In this document: positions 27,238 through 39,997 of the stretch, one piece after another
How the letters are laid out: every line of letters begins with the position of its first letter
How positions within the stretch are numbered: position 1 is the stretch's first letter
DNA from: CAZYQW01 sp964649825
Lineage (GTDB): Bacteria > Planctomycetota > B15-G4 > JADJEK01
Direction of reading: 5' to 3'
Length of the DNA: 64,000 nucleotides
Assembly: GCA_964649825.1 (NCBI GenBank)
Contig: CAZYQW010000147.1
Span: 1 to 64,000 of the forward strand
Made by a program: the position numbers and the translations under genes
Notes under the pieces: generated by a model
The model's database searches: none
What the model was told of the DNA's origin: nothing
Seen by the model: only the letters and a program-made list of their open reading frames with translations

Positions 27238-28398
27238 GTGTCCCGCATGAAGAACAGCCTCCCCGACGCCGCCGTGATCGTGCCGAACTGGAACGGGCGC
27301 GCCCACCTGGACGCGTGCTTCCGATCGCTCGATCAGCTCGCCTACGCCGGGCGCGTCGAGTTCGTGCTCGTCGACAACGGCTCGAAGGACGATTCCGTGG
27401 CGTGGATCGAGCGGCAGCATCCTCGGGTGCGGGTGCTCCGGAATCGGTTCAACGAGGGGTTCGCCAAGGCGTGCAACGACGGCGTCCGCGCCGTCGACGC
27501 CGACGTGGTCGCGTTCGTGAACAATGACATGCGCGTCGACCCGAGCTGGCTCTCCGGGTTGGTCGAGGGGATGAACGACGAGTACCGGTGCACCGGCTCG
27601 CTCATCCTCTCGTTCGACGGGCGCGAGGTGAACTACGGCGGCGGGGGCATGAACTTCCACGGCCTCGGCATCCAGCTCGGGCTCGGCTCGACCGACGTCG
27701 ACCGGTACCGCGAGCCCGGCGACACTCTGTTCGCGTGCGGCGGCGGAATGGCGATCGACCGGCGGCTCTTCCTCGACGCCGGCGGGTTCGACGAGCGGTA
27801 CTTCGCCTACTACGAGGACGTCGACCTGGGCTGGCGCCTCTGGGTGCTCGGCCAGAAGGTCCGCTACTGTCCGGCCTCGGTCGCGTATCACCATCACTCC
27901 GCCACGTCGTCCCGCGTCGACGTGCACCGCATCCGGCGGCTTCAGGTGCGGAATCCGCTTTTCACGATCTTCAAGAACTACGACGACGACAACCTCAAGC
28001 GGGCGCTGCCGGCCGCGCTCCTCATCTCGCTGCGGCGGACGAAGTACATGCTCGCCGCGAACGAGAGCGGCTACTCCCTCGAGTGGGGGCGCGGGATGCG
28101 CGGCGGCCCGTTCGCGAGCCTGCGGAGCCGCATCCTCTCCAAGCGGTTCAAGGCCCGCGTCGCGCGGGCGGGGGTCGCCGACGTGCTCGCGTACAACGAC
28201 CTCCTGGACGGGTTCGCGACGCTCGTCGAGGAACGGCGATCGATCCAGTCGCGGCGGGCGCGCCCCGACGTCGAGATCGTGGGGTTGTTTCGAGACCCGT
28301 TCTGGACGGCGGAGAAGCCGGCGGCGTACGCGGAGCTGCAAGACGATCTTTGCCGGTTCTTCGGTCTCGATGAGGTTCTCGGCCGATCGAGCCGATAG
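27238..28398 (+). CDS. Glycosyltransferase family 2 (rhamnosyltransferase-like)
   Basis: 386 residues from a GTG; an ATG three codons later is an equally good start. GT2 motifs are AVIVPNWNGRAHLDACFRSL, VEFVLVDNGSKDDSVAWIER, FVNNDMRVDPSWL, and FDERYFAYYEDVDLGWRLW with the catalytic ED. The last 150 residues contain a Lys/Arg-rich helical tail (SLRRTKYMLAANESG) likely to bind the membrane surface. The closest general match is to dTDP-rhamnosyl or similar GT2 enzymes of O-antigen and exopolysaccharide clusters. It follows the fusion gene by 50 bp in the same run. Confidence 0.9.
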   Translation: MSRMKNSLPDAAVIVPNWNGRAHLDACFRSLDQLAYAGRVEFVLVDNGSKDDSVAWIERQHPRVRVLRNRFNEGFAKACNDGVRAVDADVVAFVNNDMRVDPSWLSGLVEGMNDEYRCTGSLILSFDGREVNYGGGGMNFHGLGIQLGLGSTDVDRYREPGDTLFACGGGMAIDRRLFLDAGGFDERYFAYYEDVDLGWRLWVLGQKVRYCPASVAYHHHSATSSRVDVHRIRRLQVRNPLFTIFKNYDDDNLKRALPAALLISLRRTKYMLAANESGYSLEWGRGMRGGPFASLRSRILSKRFKARVARAGVADVLAYNDLLDGFATLVEERRSIQSRRARPDVEIVGLFRDPFWTAEKPAAYAELQDDLCRFFGLDEVLGRSSR

Positions 28399-28450
28399 AA
28401 TTCCGGGCTTTGTCGTCGAGCCCTCGAGGAGTGGAGCGAGCCGGTCCGGA

Positions 28451-29173
28451 ATGAAGCTCTCGGTCGTCATCCCCGTCTACAACGAGCGTGACACGATCCG
28501 TTCCGTCCTGGACAGGGTCGCCTCGACCCCGTTCGACAAGGAGATCGTGGTCGTCAACGATTGCTCCACCGACGGCACCAAGGAAGTGCTCGAGGCGTAT
28601 CGGCGGGACGACGTCGAGATCCGCGTCTTCCATCACGACGTCAATCAGGGGAAGGGCGCCGCGCTCCGCACCGGCTTCGAGCAGGTGAAGGGCGACATCG
28701 TGATCATCCAGGACGCCGACCTCGAGTATTCGCCCGACGACTATGGCAAGCTCGTGAAGCCGATCGAGGACGGTCTCGCCGACGTCGTGTTCGGGTCGCG
28801 CTTCCTCGGCGGCCCGCACCGCTGCCACCTGTTCTGGCACTACGTCGTGAACAAGGGGCTGACGTTGATCTCCAACGTGTTCACCAACCTGAACATCAGC
28901 GACATGGAGACCTGCTACAAGGTCTTCCACGTCGACGTCGCGCGGCGGCTGAAGATCGAGAGCAACCGCTTCAACGTCGAGCCCGAGTTGACCGCGAAGG
29001 TCGCGAAGATGCGCTGCCGCGTCTATGAGGTGCCGATCTCGTATCACGGCCGCGACTACTCCGAGGGGAAGAAGATCGGCTGGAAGGACGGCTTCCAGGC
29101 GATCTGGTCGATCCTGCACTTCAACCTGTTCCGCACGGGGCCGGAGCCGCTGCCGCACCGGCGGAAGAAGTAG
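28451..29173 (+). CDS. DPM1-like polyprenyl-phosphate glycosyltransferase (GT2)
   Basis: 240 residues. It has the compact architecture of dolichyl/undecaprenyl-phosphate mannose- or glucose-transferases: VVIPVYNERDTIRSVLDRV, IVVVNDCSTDGTKEVLEAY, QGKGAALRTGFE, the DAD-type motif in IIQDADLEYSPDDY, then FGSRFLGGP and SDMETCYKVF. The final basic stretch (RRKK) and lack of membrane helices fit a cytoplasmic-face enzyme making a polyprenyl-phosphate sugar donor. It may supply donor sugar to the neighbouring enzymes. It lies 52 bp after the previous gene. Confidence 0.9.
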   Translation: MKLSVVIPVYNERDTIRSVLDRVASTPFDKEIVVVNDCSTDGTKEVLEAYRRDDVEIRVFHHDVNQGKGAALRTGFEQVKGDIVIIQDADLEYSPDDYGKLVKPIEDGLADVVFGSRFLGGPHRCHLFWHYVVNKGLTLISNVFTNLNISDMETCYKVFHVDVARRLKIESNRFNVEPELTAKVAKMRCRVYEVPISYHGRDYSEGKKIGWKDGFQAIWSILHFNLFRTGPEPLPHRRKK

Positions 29174-29345
29174 TCGGCGCGCCGCGTTCGGCGCGCGCGG
29201 TGCAGCGCGACGACGAGCCGGCCCCGCCCCGTGCCCGTGTTCACGCAGCGTCGCTCGTGGTCGAGCTCGAGCCGCTTCGCCGTGCCTCCCGTTCACGGGC
29301 GAAAACCGCTCAATCTCCCTGCCCTCCGTCGTCGATACCGAATCC

Positions 29346-29864
29346 ATGGTTCAGACGGTGGCAGGAAAACCCTGGCGGCGGTTTGCCGTCGTGCTCGTCC
29401 TCCTCCTCGCGGTGGCGGGGATCCTGGAGGCGCCGCTCCTCACGTTCTACCGGATCTCGGGGAACTCGATGCTGCCGTCGTTCACCGACGGGGACCGCGT
29501 GCTCGTCACGACGTTCAGCGACGTCGACGTCGGGGACGCCGTGATCGCGCGGTTCGCCGGCGAGACGCTGATCAAGCGCGTCGTGGCGGGACCGGGCGAC
29601 ACGATCGAGGTCTTCTGCGGCACGTTGATCCGCAACGGGCACCTGGCGAACGGAGTCGCGCCCGGCGCGTACCGCGACCGTTCGTGCGAGCCGCCCCGCC
29701 GGCTCGGGCCGGAAGAGTACTTCCTGCTCGGCGACAACCGCCGCGTGTCGGTCGACAGCCGTTCGTTCGGACCGGTCACGAGCGACGACATCGTGGGGAA
29801 GGTGATCTATCGCTGGTTCGACGCGCACCGAGCGACGCCGGTGACCGCGGCCGAGAGGCGCTGA
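29346..29864 (+). CDS. lepB: Signal peptidase I (type I leader peptidase), short form
   Basis: 172 residues. One N-terminal membrane helix (about 11-32) is followed by the catalytic motif YRISGNSMLPSFTDGD (Ser41), LIKRVVAGPGDTIEV (general base Lys77) and the GDNRRVSVDSRSFGPV box (129-144). All boxes B-E of the S26A family are present, so it should be active, and its length is at the short end of the family, with little of the large insertion domain. There is no clear ribosome binding site, so the exact start is uncertain. Its place inside a polysaccharide cluster could mean a dedicated processing enzyme for exported proteins encoded nearby. Confidence 0.88.
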   Translation: MVQTVAGKPWRRFAVVLVLLLAVAGILEAPLLTFYRISGNSMLPSFTDGDRVLVTTFSDVDVGDAVIARFAGETLIKRVVAGPGDTIEVFCGTLIRNGHLANGVAPGAYRDRSCEPPRRLGPEEYFLLGDNRRVSVDSRSFGPVTSDDIVGKVIYRWFDAHRATPVTAAERR

Positions 29865-29971
29865 GCCGGCCGCGTTTCCCCCTTGTGATCCCGCCTCCGC
29901 GTTGACACGATCCGGTCGCGAGGCGCCGGCGGCAGGCGCGAGCGCTCCCACCGGGCGGGCGGGCCGGATCG

Positions 29972-33091
<3,120 letters not shown>

Positions 33092-33112
33092 GCGGTTGCG
33101 CTCGGAGCGCCG

Positions 33113-35764
33113 TCAACGCGGCGCGACGACGACCACCCGTTCGTCGTCCGGTCCGCGGCGGTCGCGCACCTGGATCGCGTCCGGTCCGCCGGCCACGACA
33201 GTGACGACGCGGCCGCCGGCGAACCGGACGACGGTCGCGTCCGGACCGACCTCGATGGCCGGTGCCGGGTCCGACGCGCCGGGCGGCAACGGCAGAAGGA
33301 GCGTCACGAAGCGCGCCGACGGCCCGGCCCGGGTGTGCGTGATCGTCGTGGTCGGCACCGGAGCGGGAGCCTTCTTGTCGACGTGCCAGCCGAGGCGCTC
33401 CGGCTCGAGCTGCGCCGACGCGACGGCGACGTCGAGCCCGTCGCGGACGAGCGGGATCACCGCGAGGTTCGAGAGGCCGTCGTCGGTGGTGCGGACGACG
33501 CCGAATCGATCCGCGATCGTGCGCGTCGTCTTCACGTGCCAGCGCGCCTGATAGGCGTGCGGCGCGTCGTCCTTCGACTCGACCGCGTCGACGACGACGA
33601 ACAGGTCCGGCTTCACGAACAGCACGCCGCGGCGATGCCGGGCGATCGGCTCGCCGGGCGCCTCGGCCGCGCGCGGGCTGTCGTCGTAGCCGTCATCGTA
33701 GGTCGCGGCCGCGAAGTCGCGAACGTCATCGGTCTCCCAGCGGACGTCGACCGGCCGCGCCGAGATCGCGTCCGCGTCGCGCGCCCGCGAGCGACGCTGG
33801 CCGAGGCCGTCCACGACCACGGAGTTGTGCGACAGCGTGTCGACGGCGTACTCGCGCCAGGGGCTCTGCGCGTACCGCCCGCCGCCGCCGTCGTACAAGA
33901 TCTCGCGACCGTACGACCAGAGCACGAGATGGAGCTTGTCCTGGTGGACGTGGTGGCTGCCGAGCGGCCCGGCGTCGAGCACGGCGAAGTTCGCCGTCGT
34001 CTCCCAGCTCGAGCGCATCACGCAGAAGCCCGCCCACGGGAAGAGGTGCGACGTCACGGCCGGCCGCGAGCCCTCGCGGCCGCCGCTGGCCGCGAAGAGG
34101 AAGTCGGCGCGGTGGGGGAAGAGTCCGTCGCCGTGCTCGGCGAGGAAGCGGGCGCCGTTCGGCTGGCCCGAGTCGTTGAACGCGGGAAGCTTTCCGTCCG
34201 GCGCCATGAACCAAAGGTTGACGGCGAACGCGTTCTCGAGCCGCGTCGGGATCGGCCCGACCTCGTCGGCGAAGCCGTAGCGAGCCGCGTTCTGATAGAG
34301 GGCGAGGATCCCCTTCAGCGTCGCGTTCTGGTACGTCGGACTCAGCTCGCGCGTGAACCCGTCGTCGTAGAAGACCACCTCGGCCGTCTTCCGGATCTTC
34401 TTGGCCGCGCGGCGCCGCCAGTCGCGCGCCTCGCGGAACTCGGGGAAGACGCAGCCGATCGTGTGCAGCGCGAACAGCTCGGTCGACTGGTGGTTGCTCG
34501 CGCCCTTGCTGTAGTTCGCGTGCAGGTGGCGTGCGTGCTCGAGCGACGACTTCAGGTAGTCGACGAGGTCGTCGTCGGTCACCGCGGGGGAGCGACGGAA
34601 CGCGAAGAACGCGTCGGGCCAGCTCCGCTTCATTCGCGCCGCGGTCGAGAGCATCTCCCACTGGGCCGACTGGTAGCGCTTCTTCGGCTCCGGGTCGTAC
34701 GGGCAGCTTGCGATCCAGCGCCGGAGCTGCGCGGCCCACGCCGCGGCGAACCGCTCGTCGCTCGTCGCCCGGTACGCCGCGGCGAGGGTCGACCAGAACG
34801 GCATGTGGTTCAGGTGGTTCTCCCACTGGCGGTTGTAGTCGACGTTCGGGAGGTGGCGCGTCGGGTTGAACGTCCAGTCGATCGGGCCGTCGAAGCGGTG
34901 CGTGACGTGGACGAGCGTGATCTCTCCGGCCGCGATCCGCTCGGCGGCGGCGAGGAGATCGGCCTCGTCGAGGACGATGCCCTCCGCGTCGATCTCCTCG
35001 GTCTCCTCGACCTCTTCGCCGTCGTCGTCCTCGACGGCATCGTCGTTCGGAGCGGCCGCGTAGCTCCATTCACGGTCGACGTCGCGCAGGTAGCGCGCGA
35101 TCGCGGCGCGGATCGCGGTCGAGCCGCGGGCGGCCGCGATCGGGGCGAGCTCCGGACGGGTCAGGTCGAGCGCCGCCGCGAGCTCCTCGTCGGTCACGAG
35201 CGGTCCCCGGGTCGCGGCGTCGACGAGATCGAGCGCCGCGAATCCAAGCTCGGCTCCCGGGCCCGCGCCGCGCGGCCGCAGCTCGAATCCGGTGACGCGG
35301 TCGAAGCCGCGCGGCGCGCCGACCGCGGACATCGCGGCCCGGCGGAGCACGACGCGCCGCGGTCCGCGGAACCCGAGGTCGACGACGGCGGCGTAGCCGT
35401 CGCGCCCGGGAGTCGCCGGGTCGTCGCTCTCGATGAGGACCTCGAGCTCACGGTCCGTCGGCGCCGCGTGGTCGAGGTAGAAGCGGACCGCGTCGTGCGA
35501 GGTCCAATCGGCGGGCGGCGACCGCCACCGCACCGCGGCGGTCGTCCCGTCGTCGATGGCGATTCCGACCCATTGGTGGACGCGCCGCGTGCCGGTCGCC
35601 CCGTCCCAGTCCGCGGGATCGTCGCCCGTCGAGAGGGGGCGTCGCGAGGCGCGTTCTTCGGCGGCCGGTTCGTCGCGGCGGCACGCGCCGACCCCGACGA
35701 CGCAGACGATGCAGACGGCGGCGAGCGTGACGGCCGACCCGACGGCGAGGAGAGTTCGATGCAC
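33113..35764 (-). CDS. Heparinase II/III or alginate-lyase-like lipoprotein
   Basis: 883 residues from a GTG with GGAGG ten bases upstream. The N-terminus is hydrophobic and ends in a lipobox-like VGAC, so it is likely a lipoprotein. Residues 40-200 form a beta-sandwich carbohydrate-binding-like domain, and an acidic patch (EDDDGEEVEETEEIDAEG) lies near residue 245. Residues about 300-560 are the alpha-helical toroid of heparinase II/III or PL-type lyases (DWTFNPTRHLPNVDYNRQWE, NYSKGASNHQSTELFALHT, SPTYQNATLKGI). The C-terminal beta-sandwich contains SHHVHQDKLHLVLWSYGREI and HNSVVVDG, which carry typical heparinase His and Tyr positions. It probably depolymerises a uronic acid-containing polysaccharide. 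The gene converges with the EndoQ-UvrD gene, 21 bp apart. Confidence 0.82.
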   Translation of the reverse strand: MHRTLLAVGSAVTLAAVCIVCVVGVGACRRDEPAAEERASRRPLSTGDDPADWDGATGTRRVHQWVGIAIDDGTTAAVRWRSPPADWTSHDAVRFYLDHAAPTDRELEVLIESDDPATPGRDGYAAVVDLGFRGPRRVVLRRAAMSAVGAPRGFDRVTGFELRPRGAGPGAELGFAALDLVDAATRGPLVTDEELAAALDLTRPELAPIAAARGSTAIRAAIARYLRDVDREWSYAAAPNDDAVEDDDGEEVEETEEIDAEGIVLDEADLLAAAERIAAGEITLVHVTHRFDGPIDWTFNPTRHLPNVDYNRQWENHLNHMPFWSTLAAAYRATSDERFAAAWAAQLRRWIASCPYDPEPKKRYQSAQWEMLSTAARMKRSWPDAFFAFRRSPAVTDDDLVDYLKSSLEHARHLHANYSKGASNHQSTELFALHTIGCVFPEFREARDWRRRAAKKIRKTAEVVFYDDGFTRELSPTYQNATLKGILALYQNAARYGFADEVGPIPTRLENAFAVNLWFMAPDGKLPAFNDSGQPNGARFLAEHGDGLFPHRADFLFAASGGREGSRPAVTSHLFPWAGFCVMRSSWETTANFAVLDAGPLGSHHVHQDKLHLVLWSYGREILYDGGGGRYAQSPWREYAVDTLSHNSVVVDGLGQRRSRARDADAISARPVDVRWETDDVRDFAAATYDDGYDDSPRAAEAPGEPIARHRRGVLFVKPDLFVVVDAVESKDDAPHAYQARWHVKTTRTIADRFGVVRTTDDGLSNLAVIPLVRDGLDVAVASAQLEPERLGWHVDKKAPAPVPTTTITHTRAGPSARFVTLLLPLPPGASDPAPAIEVGPDATVVRFAGGRVVTVVAGGPDAIQVRDRRGPDDERVVVVAPR

Positions 35765-35947
35765 CGGACGAGGACCTCCGTCACCGGCCGCGCGCGAATC
35801 GCGGGCGGGACCCGCAGACGGCGCGGAGGATACCGAATCGCCGGAACTCCTCCCTCATCTTGCGTTTGAGCGAGGCGGCCGGCCGCCTCGATTCGCCGGC
35901 GTGGCGCAGGCCGTGCATGTCGTCGGGATTGTGCTAGATTCTGTCAC

Positions 35948-37534
35948 GTGCGGACGCAGCTCATCCACCCCCCGGTCTACCTCAACGTCCACGCCATGAC
36001 GGCCTTGCGGCCGAGCATGCCGTTGGGGCTCGCCTACATCGCGGCGACCCTGGAGCAGGCCGGCCACTCGGTCTCGGTCATCGATGCGGTGGCCGAGGCG
36101 CCCGACCGCGTCACCAGCGATGGTCAGCTCCACCGTCTCGGCCTCTCGCCCGATGAGATCGCGGACCGGATCGCGCCCGACACCGAGGTGATCGGCGTCA
36201 CCAATATGTGGACGTTCTCCTGGCCGCTGGTGCGCGACATCCTCCGCACGTTGAAGCACCGGCACCCGGACAAGGCCCTGATCTGCGGCGGCGAGCACTT
36301 CACCGGGCTGCCCCGGCTGTCGATGGAGCAGGCGCCGATCGATTACATCGTCCTCGGCGAGGGCGAGGAGACGATCGTCGAGCTGATGCGGACGCTCGAG
36401 AGCGGCGAGCGCGACCCGGGCGACATGCCGGGGGTGGCGTTCCGGCGCGACGGCGAGATCGTCCTGAACGAGCGTCGGGCGCGCGTGACGGCGGTCGACG
36501 CGCTGCCGTGGCCCGCGTGGGATCGGTTCGACCTCCGCGCGTACAACGAGCACGCGCTCCTGAACGGGGTGAACGCCGGCATGACGGTGCCGATCCTCGC
36601 CACGCGCGGTTGCCCGTACCAATGCACGTACTGCTCGTCGCCCGGCATGTGGACGACGCGCTGGTACCCTCGCGACCCGGTCGACGTCGCGGACGAGATC
36701 ACGCACTACGTCAAGACGTACGGTGCCCGCAACTTCCCGTTCCAGGACCTGACCGCCATCATCAAGAAGGACTGGATCGTCACGTTCTGCAACGAGATCA
36801 TCCGCCGCAAGCTCGACATCGTGTGGCAGTTCCCCTCCGGCACGCGCTGCGAGGTGATCGACGACGAGGTCGCGGAGCTCCTGCAGAAGTCCGGCGGCCG
36901 CCACCTCGCGTTCGCGCCCGAGAGCGGTTCCGAGCGCACGCGCAAGCTGATCAAGAAGCGGATGACGACGCAGGGCCTCTTCAACGCGGTCGAGGCGTCG
37001 GTCCGTCACAAGCTGAACATCACTGCGTTCCTCGTCATCGGCTTCCCGCACGACACGAAAGAGGACATCCAGGAGACGGTCCGGTTCGTGCGGACGCTCG
37101 CGAAGAAGGGGATCGACGACATCGCAATCGGCTTCTACTTCCCGATCCCCAACACCGAGATCTACCGGTTGCTCGTCGAGCAGGGCCGCGTCGACTATTC
37201 CGACAAGTGCCTGATGACGCCGATCTTCGCGAACGACGAGAAGCTGCGGCCCGAGAACAACTACTGCGAGCACCTCACCGCGCGCCAGCTCACGCGGACG
37301 AAGTACTGGCTCCTGTTGAACTTCTACGGCCTGTCGCTGCTCCATCACCCCGGTCGATTCTTCAAGATGTTCGTCAACGTCGTCCGCGGTCGGGAGACAC
37401 GGAAGATGGAGACGTTCCTGATCGAGCTGAAGCGCAAGTCGCTGCTCTGGGTGCGGAGCAAATTCCGCCGCGCCGAGCCGCCCGAGTCGACGCCCGCGTC
37501 TGAACCGGATCGGGAGAAGGCGGCGGTCTCCTGA
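35948..37534 (+). CDS. B12-binding-domain radical SAM protein
   Basis: 528 residues from a GTG. The N-terminal 150 residues are a cobalamin-binding-like Rossmann domain (IHPPVYLNVHAMTALRPSMP, then LGLAYIAATLEQAGHSVSVI and GGEHFTGLPRLS). The radical SAM cluster site is C222-x3-C226-x2-C229 in TRGCPYQCTYCSSPGMW, followed by the GEGEE and ESGSERTRKLI patterns of the anaerobic-type B12 radical SAM family. Such enzymes methylate or rearrange lipids, sugars or cofactors. Its neighbours in the polysaccharide region suggest modification of a glycan or lipid carrier, but the substrate is not evident. The DNA upstream is about 180 bp without a gene. Confidence 0.88.
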   Translation: MRTQLIHPPVYLNVHAMTALRPSMPLGLAYIAATLEQAGHSVSVIDAVAEAPDRVTSDGQLHRLGLSPDEIADRIAPDTEVIGVTNMWTFSWPLVRDILRTLKHRHPDKALICGGEHFTGLPRLSMEQAPIDYIVLGEGEETIVELMRTLESGERDPGDMPGVAFRRDGEIVLNERRARVTAVDALPWPAWDRFDLRAYNEHALLNGVNAGMTVPILATRGCPYQCTYCSSPGMWTTRWYPRDPVDVADEITHYVKTYGARNFPFQDLTAIIKKDWIVTFCNEIIRRKLDIVWQFPSGTRCEVIDDEVAELLQKSGGRHLAFAPESGSERTRKLIKKRMTTQGLFNAVEASVRHKLNITAFLVIGFPHDTKEDIQETVRFVRTLAKKGIDDIAIGFYFPIPNTEIYRLLVEQGRVDYSDKCLMTPIFANDEKLRPENNYCEHLTARQLTRTKYWLLLNFYGLSLLHHPGRFFKMFVNVVRGRETRKMETFLIELKRKSLLWVRSKFRRAEPPESTPASEPDREKAAVS

Positions 37535-37795
37535 AGGCGGCGCTCCGTTCGGTCACGCGGGCGACTTCATCCTGGGCTTTCAGCATCGAGATCGACCTCA
37601 CCCGCCGGCCCGACCGCGCGGTGATCATGCGGGACCTGGCGCGCGACGGCTCGACGGCCCGGCGACAACGTTCGCCGCCGACCCGTCGTTCCCCTCCGGC
37701 CGGCGCGGCGCGCGTGTTTACCACTCCGTGACACGGGATGGTGATCACACGCGCAGAATGACGAGCATCGTTTCCTTCGAACTCGGAGGGCACAA

Positions 37796-39955
37796 GTGGG
37801 CCCCGCATGGATCGCGCTCGTCGTCGCCGTCACCGCCGGGTCGGCCGACACTCGCTCGAAGGTGCCGTTCCTACCCGCGATCGATTTCGCGAGCCGCTCC
37901 GTGGAAGAGTGGCGGTCCGAGCTCGCGCGGAGCGGTGGCCGGTCCCGCGAGGCGCTTTGGTCGCTCTTCTATCACGATGACCGCGGCGACGAGACCGTCG
38001 CCGAGCTCAGGCGCTGGCAGCGCGACGCGCGGACGGTAGAGGCGCGCCGCGAGCTCGAGGTTGTGTTGAACCACTGGAGTCTTCCGGTCGACGCACCGCT
38101 CCCGCTCCCCGGGCTCCGGGAGCGGGCGGACGTGCCCGCTGGCCACCTTGCACTTCCGTCCGAGCCCTACGAGACCCCGTTCCCGCGATTCGCCGACCTC
38201 GACCAGCGGGCCTTGCTGGAGCGGCTGGACGGGGACGACCCGATGACCCGGGCGCGCGCCGCGTTGACGCTCGTGCATGCGGGACGGGATGTCGGGCGCG
38301 TCGTGCGGACTCTCTCGTCCGCGCTGTTCGCCGAGACGGCGGGAACGTGGTGCGGGTCCCCGTACGTGAGAAACGATCGGATTCCGGAACACGACGTCAC
38401 GGGATCGGCGCTGCTCTGGTGCATCGACCATGCGGGGAGCAGCGCCGACGAAGCGTTGCTCGAGCTCCTCCTCGACCCGGAGGTCGACGAGGCGAGGCGG
38501 CCGGCCGAGCTCGGCGTCCTGCGCCAGGTCGGTCCGTCGTCCGCGGCGTCGCCGGCGGTCGTCACCGACGGGCTCGTCGTGCTCGCCGAACGTCCCGGAC
38601 GAACCGGTGTGCTCGCGTGCCGTTGGGCGCTGCGGGTCGCGGAAATCGCGTACACGAGTTCGTTTCAGACCGACTTTGGCTTCGAGTGGAGTTGGAGCGA
38701 GGTCCCCGACTCGTGGTGGATGAGGGAGCCGCTCGGTTCACCACCCGCGGAGGAGATGCTCGCTCGGGTCGTCGGCGCGTTCCTCCGCGGCCGTCGGGCG
38801 CGCGGCACGGGAACCGCGGAGGATCTCGCCGCCGCGCTCGTCGCGGGCCTCCGCAGCGGCGTGGCGGCGCGCGTCCTCGTGCCGGAGGTGCTCCCCTGGC
38901 TCGAACGCGAGGACGCGGTGGGAGAAGCGGCCCTGTTCGTGGTCTGCGCGCTCGGCGCCTCCGCATCGGACGTCCGGGCGCGGTACGTCGAGGCGCTCCG
39001 GCGCATCGACCCCGACGATCCGAGCGCGAGGATCCCGCGACTCCGCCACCACGACGGTGAGACCCTCGCGGCGCTCGAAGCGGCGTTCGACGCGGCCGGA
39101 GACAAGGCTCCCTTTTTCGACCCGTTGCTCGCCGCCGGCCTCCTCGACGTTCCGTGGTCGCGGGTGGGACGCGAGGCGGTTCGCTCCGCGCGCCGCGCCA
39201 CGTCACCTTGGAGCCGCTGGTACGGGTGGTTCGCGTGCGGCGTCCGCGGCGTGCCCGAGGTCGCCCCGACCGACCCCGCGTACGAACAGGTGGAGATGCT
39301 CGCGATCGCGATCCGAACCCTCCGCGAGTACGGCCGGGACGCGAGCGCGCCGCAAGACGCGCTCGAGCGGCTCGTGATGGAGGCCCCGCCCGAGCGGGGC
39401 AACGGTTCGTTCGTCGGGGCCGTCCCCCGCCGGATCGAAGCGCTCGGCATCGCGTCGCGCACGTTCATCGACTGGAGCATCGACTACGTGTGCGATCCGG
39501 AGAGGTATCACCACCGGGAGTTCGGGCGGATGCTCCAACGGTTCGCCCTCGACCGGCGGCAGCAGGCGAGGCTCTGCCACTTCGATTCCATCTGGGGGCT
39601 CGGCGACCACCTCGCGCTCTTCGCGGCGCGGGGTGAGGCGTCGATCGAGCGCGTCGGGGAGATCCGGGGTCTCGTGCGCCCACATCGGTCGTGGAGGAAC
39701 GGCGTGGTACGGCATCGACTCGAGGTACTGGACGCGATCCTGTCGATCACGAAGGCGACGCCGGCCGAGCTCGGCGTCCTGCGCCGCGCGCTCGATGACG
39801 GGGACGCGGCGCACCGCCGCGAGGCGGTGGAGCTCGTCGCGCGGCACGGGGTGACGGCACCATCGATCGTGGACGCGGTCCGGCGCCGGTCGGTCGACCT
39901 CGACGCTGGCGTGCGCCGCGCCGCGGAGGGTGCGCTCCTCGTCCTCGAGAGGTGA
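37796..39955 (+). CDS. HEAT-repeat-like helical protein, probably secreted
   Basis: 719 residues from a GTG with GGAGGG five bases upstream. A weak signal-like start (MGPAWIALVVAVTAGSADT) suggests export. The rest is alpha-helical with several armadillo/HEAT-like pairs (DDPMTRARAALTLVHAGRD, GTAEDLAAALVAGLRSG, DAAHRREAVELVARHGV, DAGVRRAAEGALLVLE). No catalytic motif was recognised. Such repeats are scaffolds or binding surfaces. It faces the minus-strand run that begins with the carboxypeptidase-regulatory-like gene, 42 bp away, so it is probably a separate unit. Confidence 0.7.
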   Translation: MGPAWIALVVAVTAGSADTRSKVPFLPAIDFASRSVEEWRSELARSGGRSREALWSLFYHDDRGDETVAELRRWQRDARTVEARRELEVVLNHWSLPVDAPLPLPGLRERADVPAGHLALPSEPYETPFPRFADLDQRALLERLDGDDPMTRARAALTLVHAGRDVGRVVRTLSSALFAETAGTWCGSPYVRNDRIPEHDVTGSALLWCIDHAGSSADEALLELLLDPEVDEARRPAELGVLRQVGPSSAASPAVVTDGLVVLAERPGRTGVLACRWALRVAEIAYTSSFQTDFGFEWSWSEVPDSWWMREPLGSPPAEEMLARVVGAFLRGRRARGTGTAEDLAAALVAGLRSGVAARVLVPEVLPWLEREDAVGEAALFVVCALGASASDVRARYVEALRRIDPDDPSARIPRLRHHDGETLAALEAAFDAAGDKAPFFDPLLAAGLLDVPWSRVGREAVRSARRATSPWSRWYGWFACGVRGVPEVAPTDPAYEQVEMLAIAIRTLREYGRDASAPQDALERLVMEAPPERGNGSFVGAVPRRIEALGIASRTFIDWSIDYVCDPERYHHREFGRMLQRFALDRRQQARLCHFDSIWGLGDHLALFAARGEASIERVGEIRGLVRPHRSWRNGVVRHRLEVLDAILSITKATPAELGVLRRALDDGDAAHRREAVELVARHGVTAPSIVDAVRRRSVDLDAGVRRAAEGALLVLER

Positions 39956-39997
39956 GGACGAGACTCCGGGAAGCTCGACCCCCGGCGGGACCGACTC

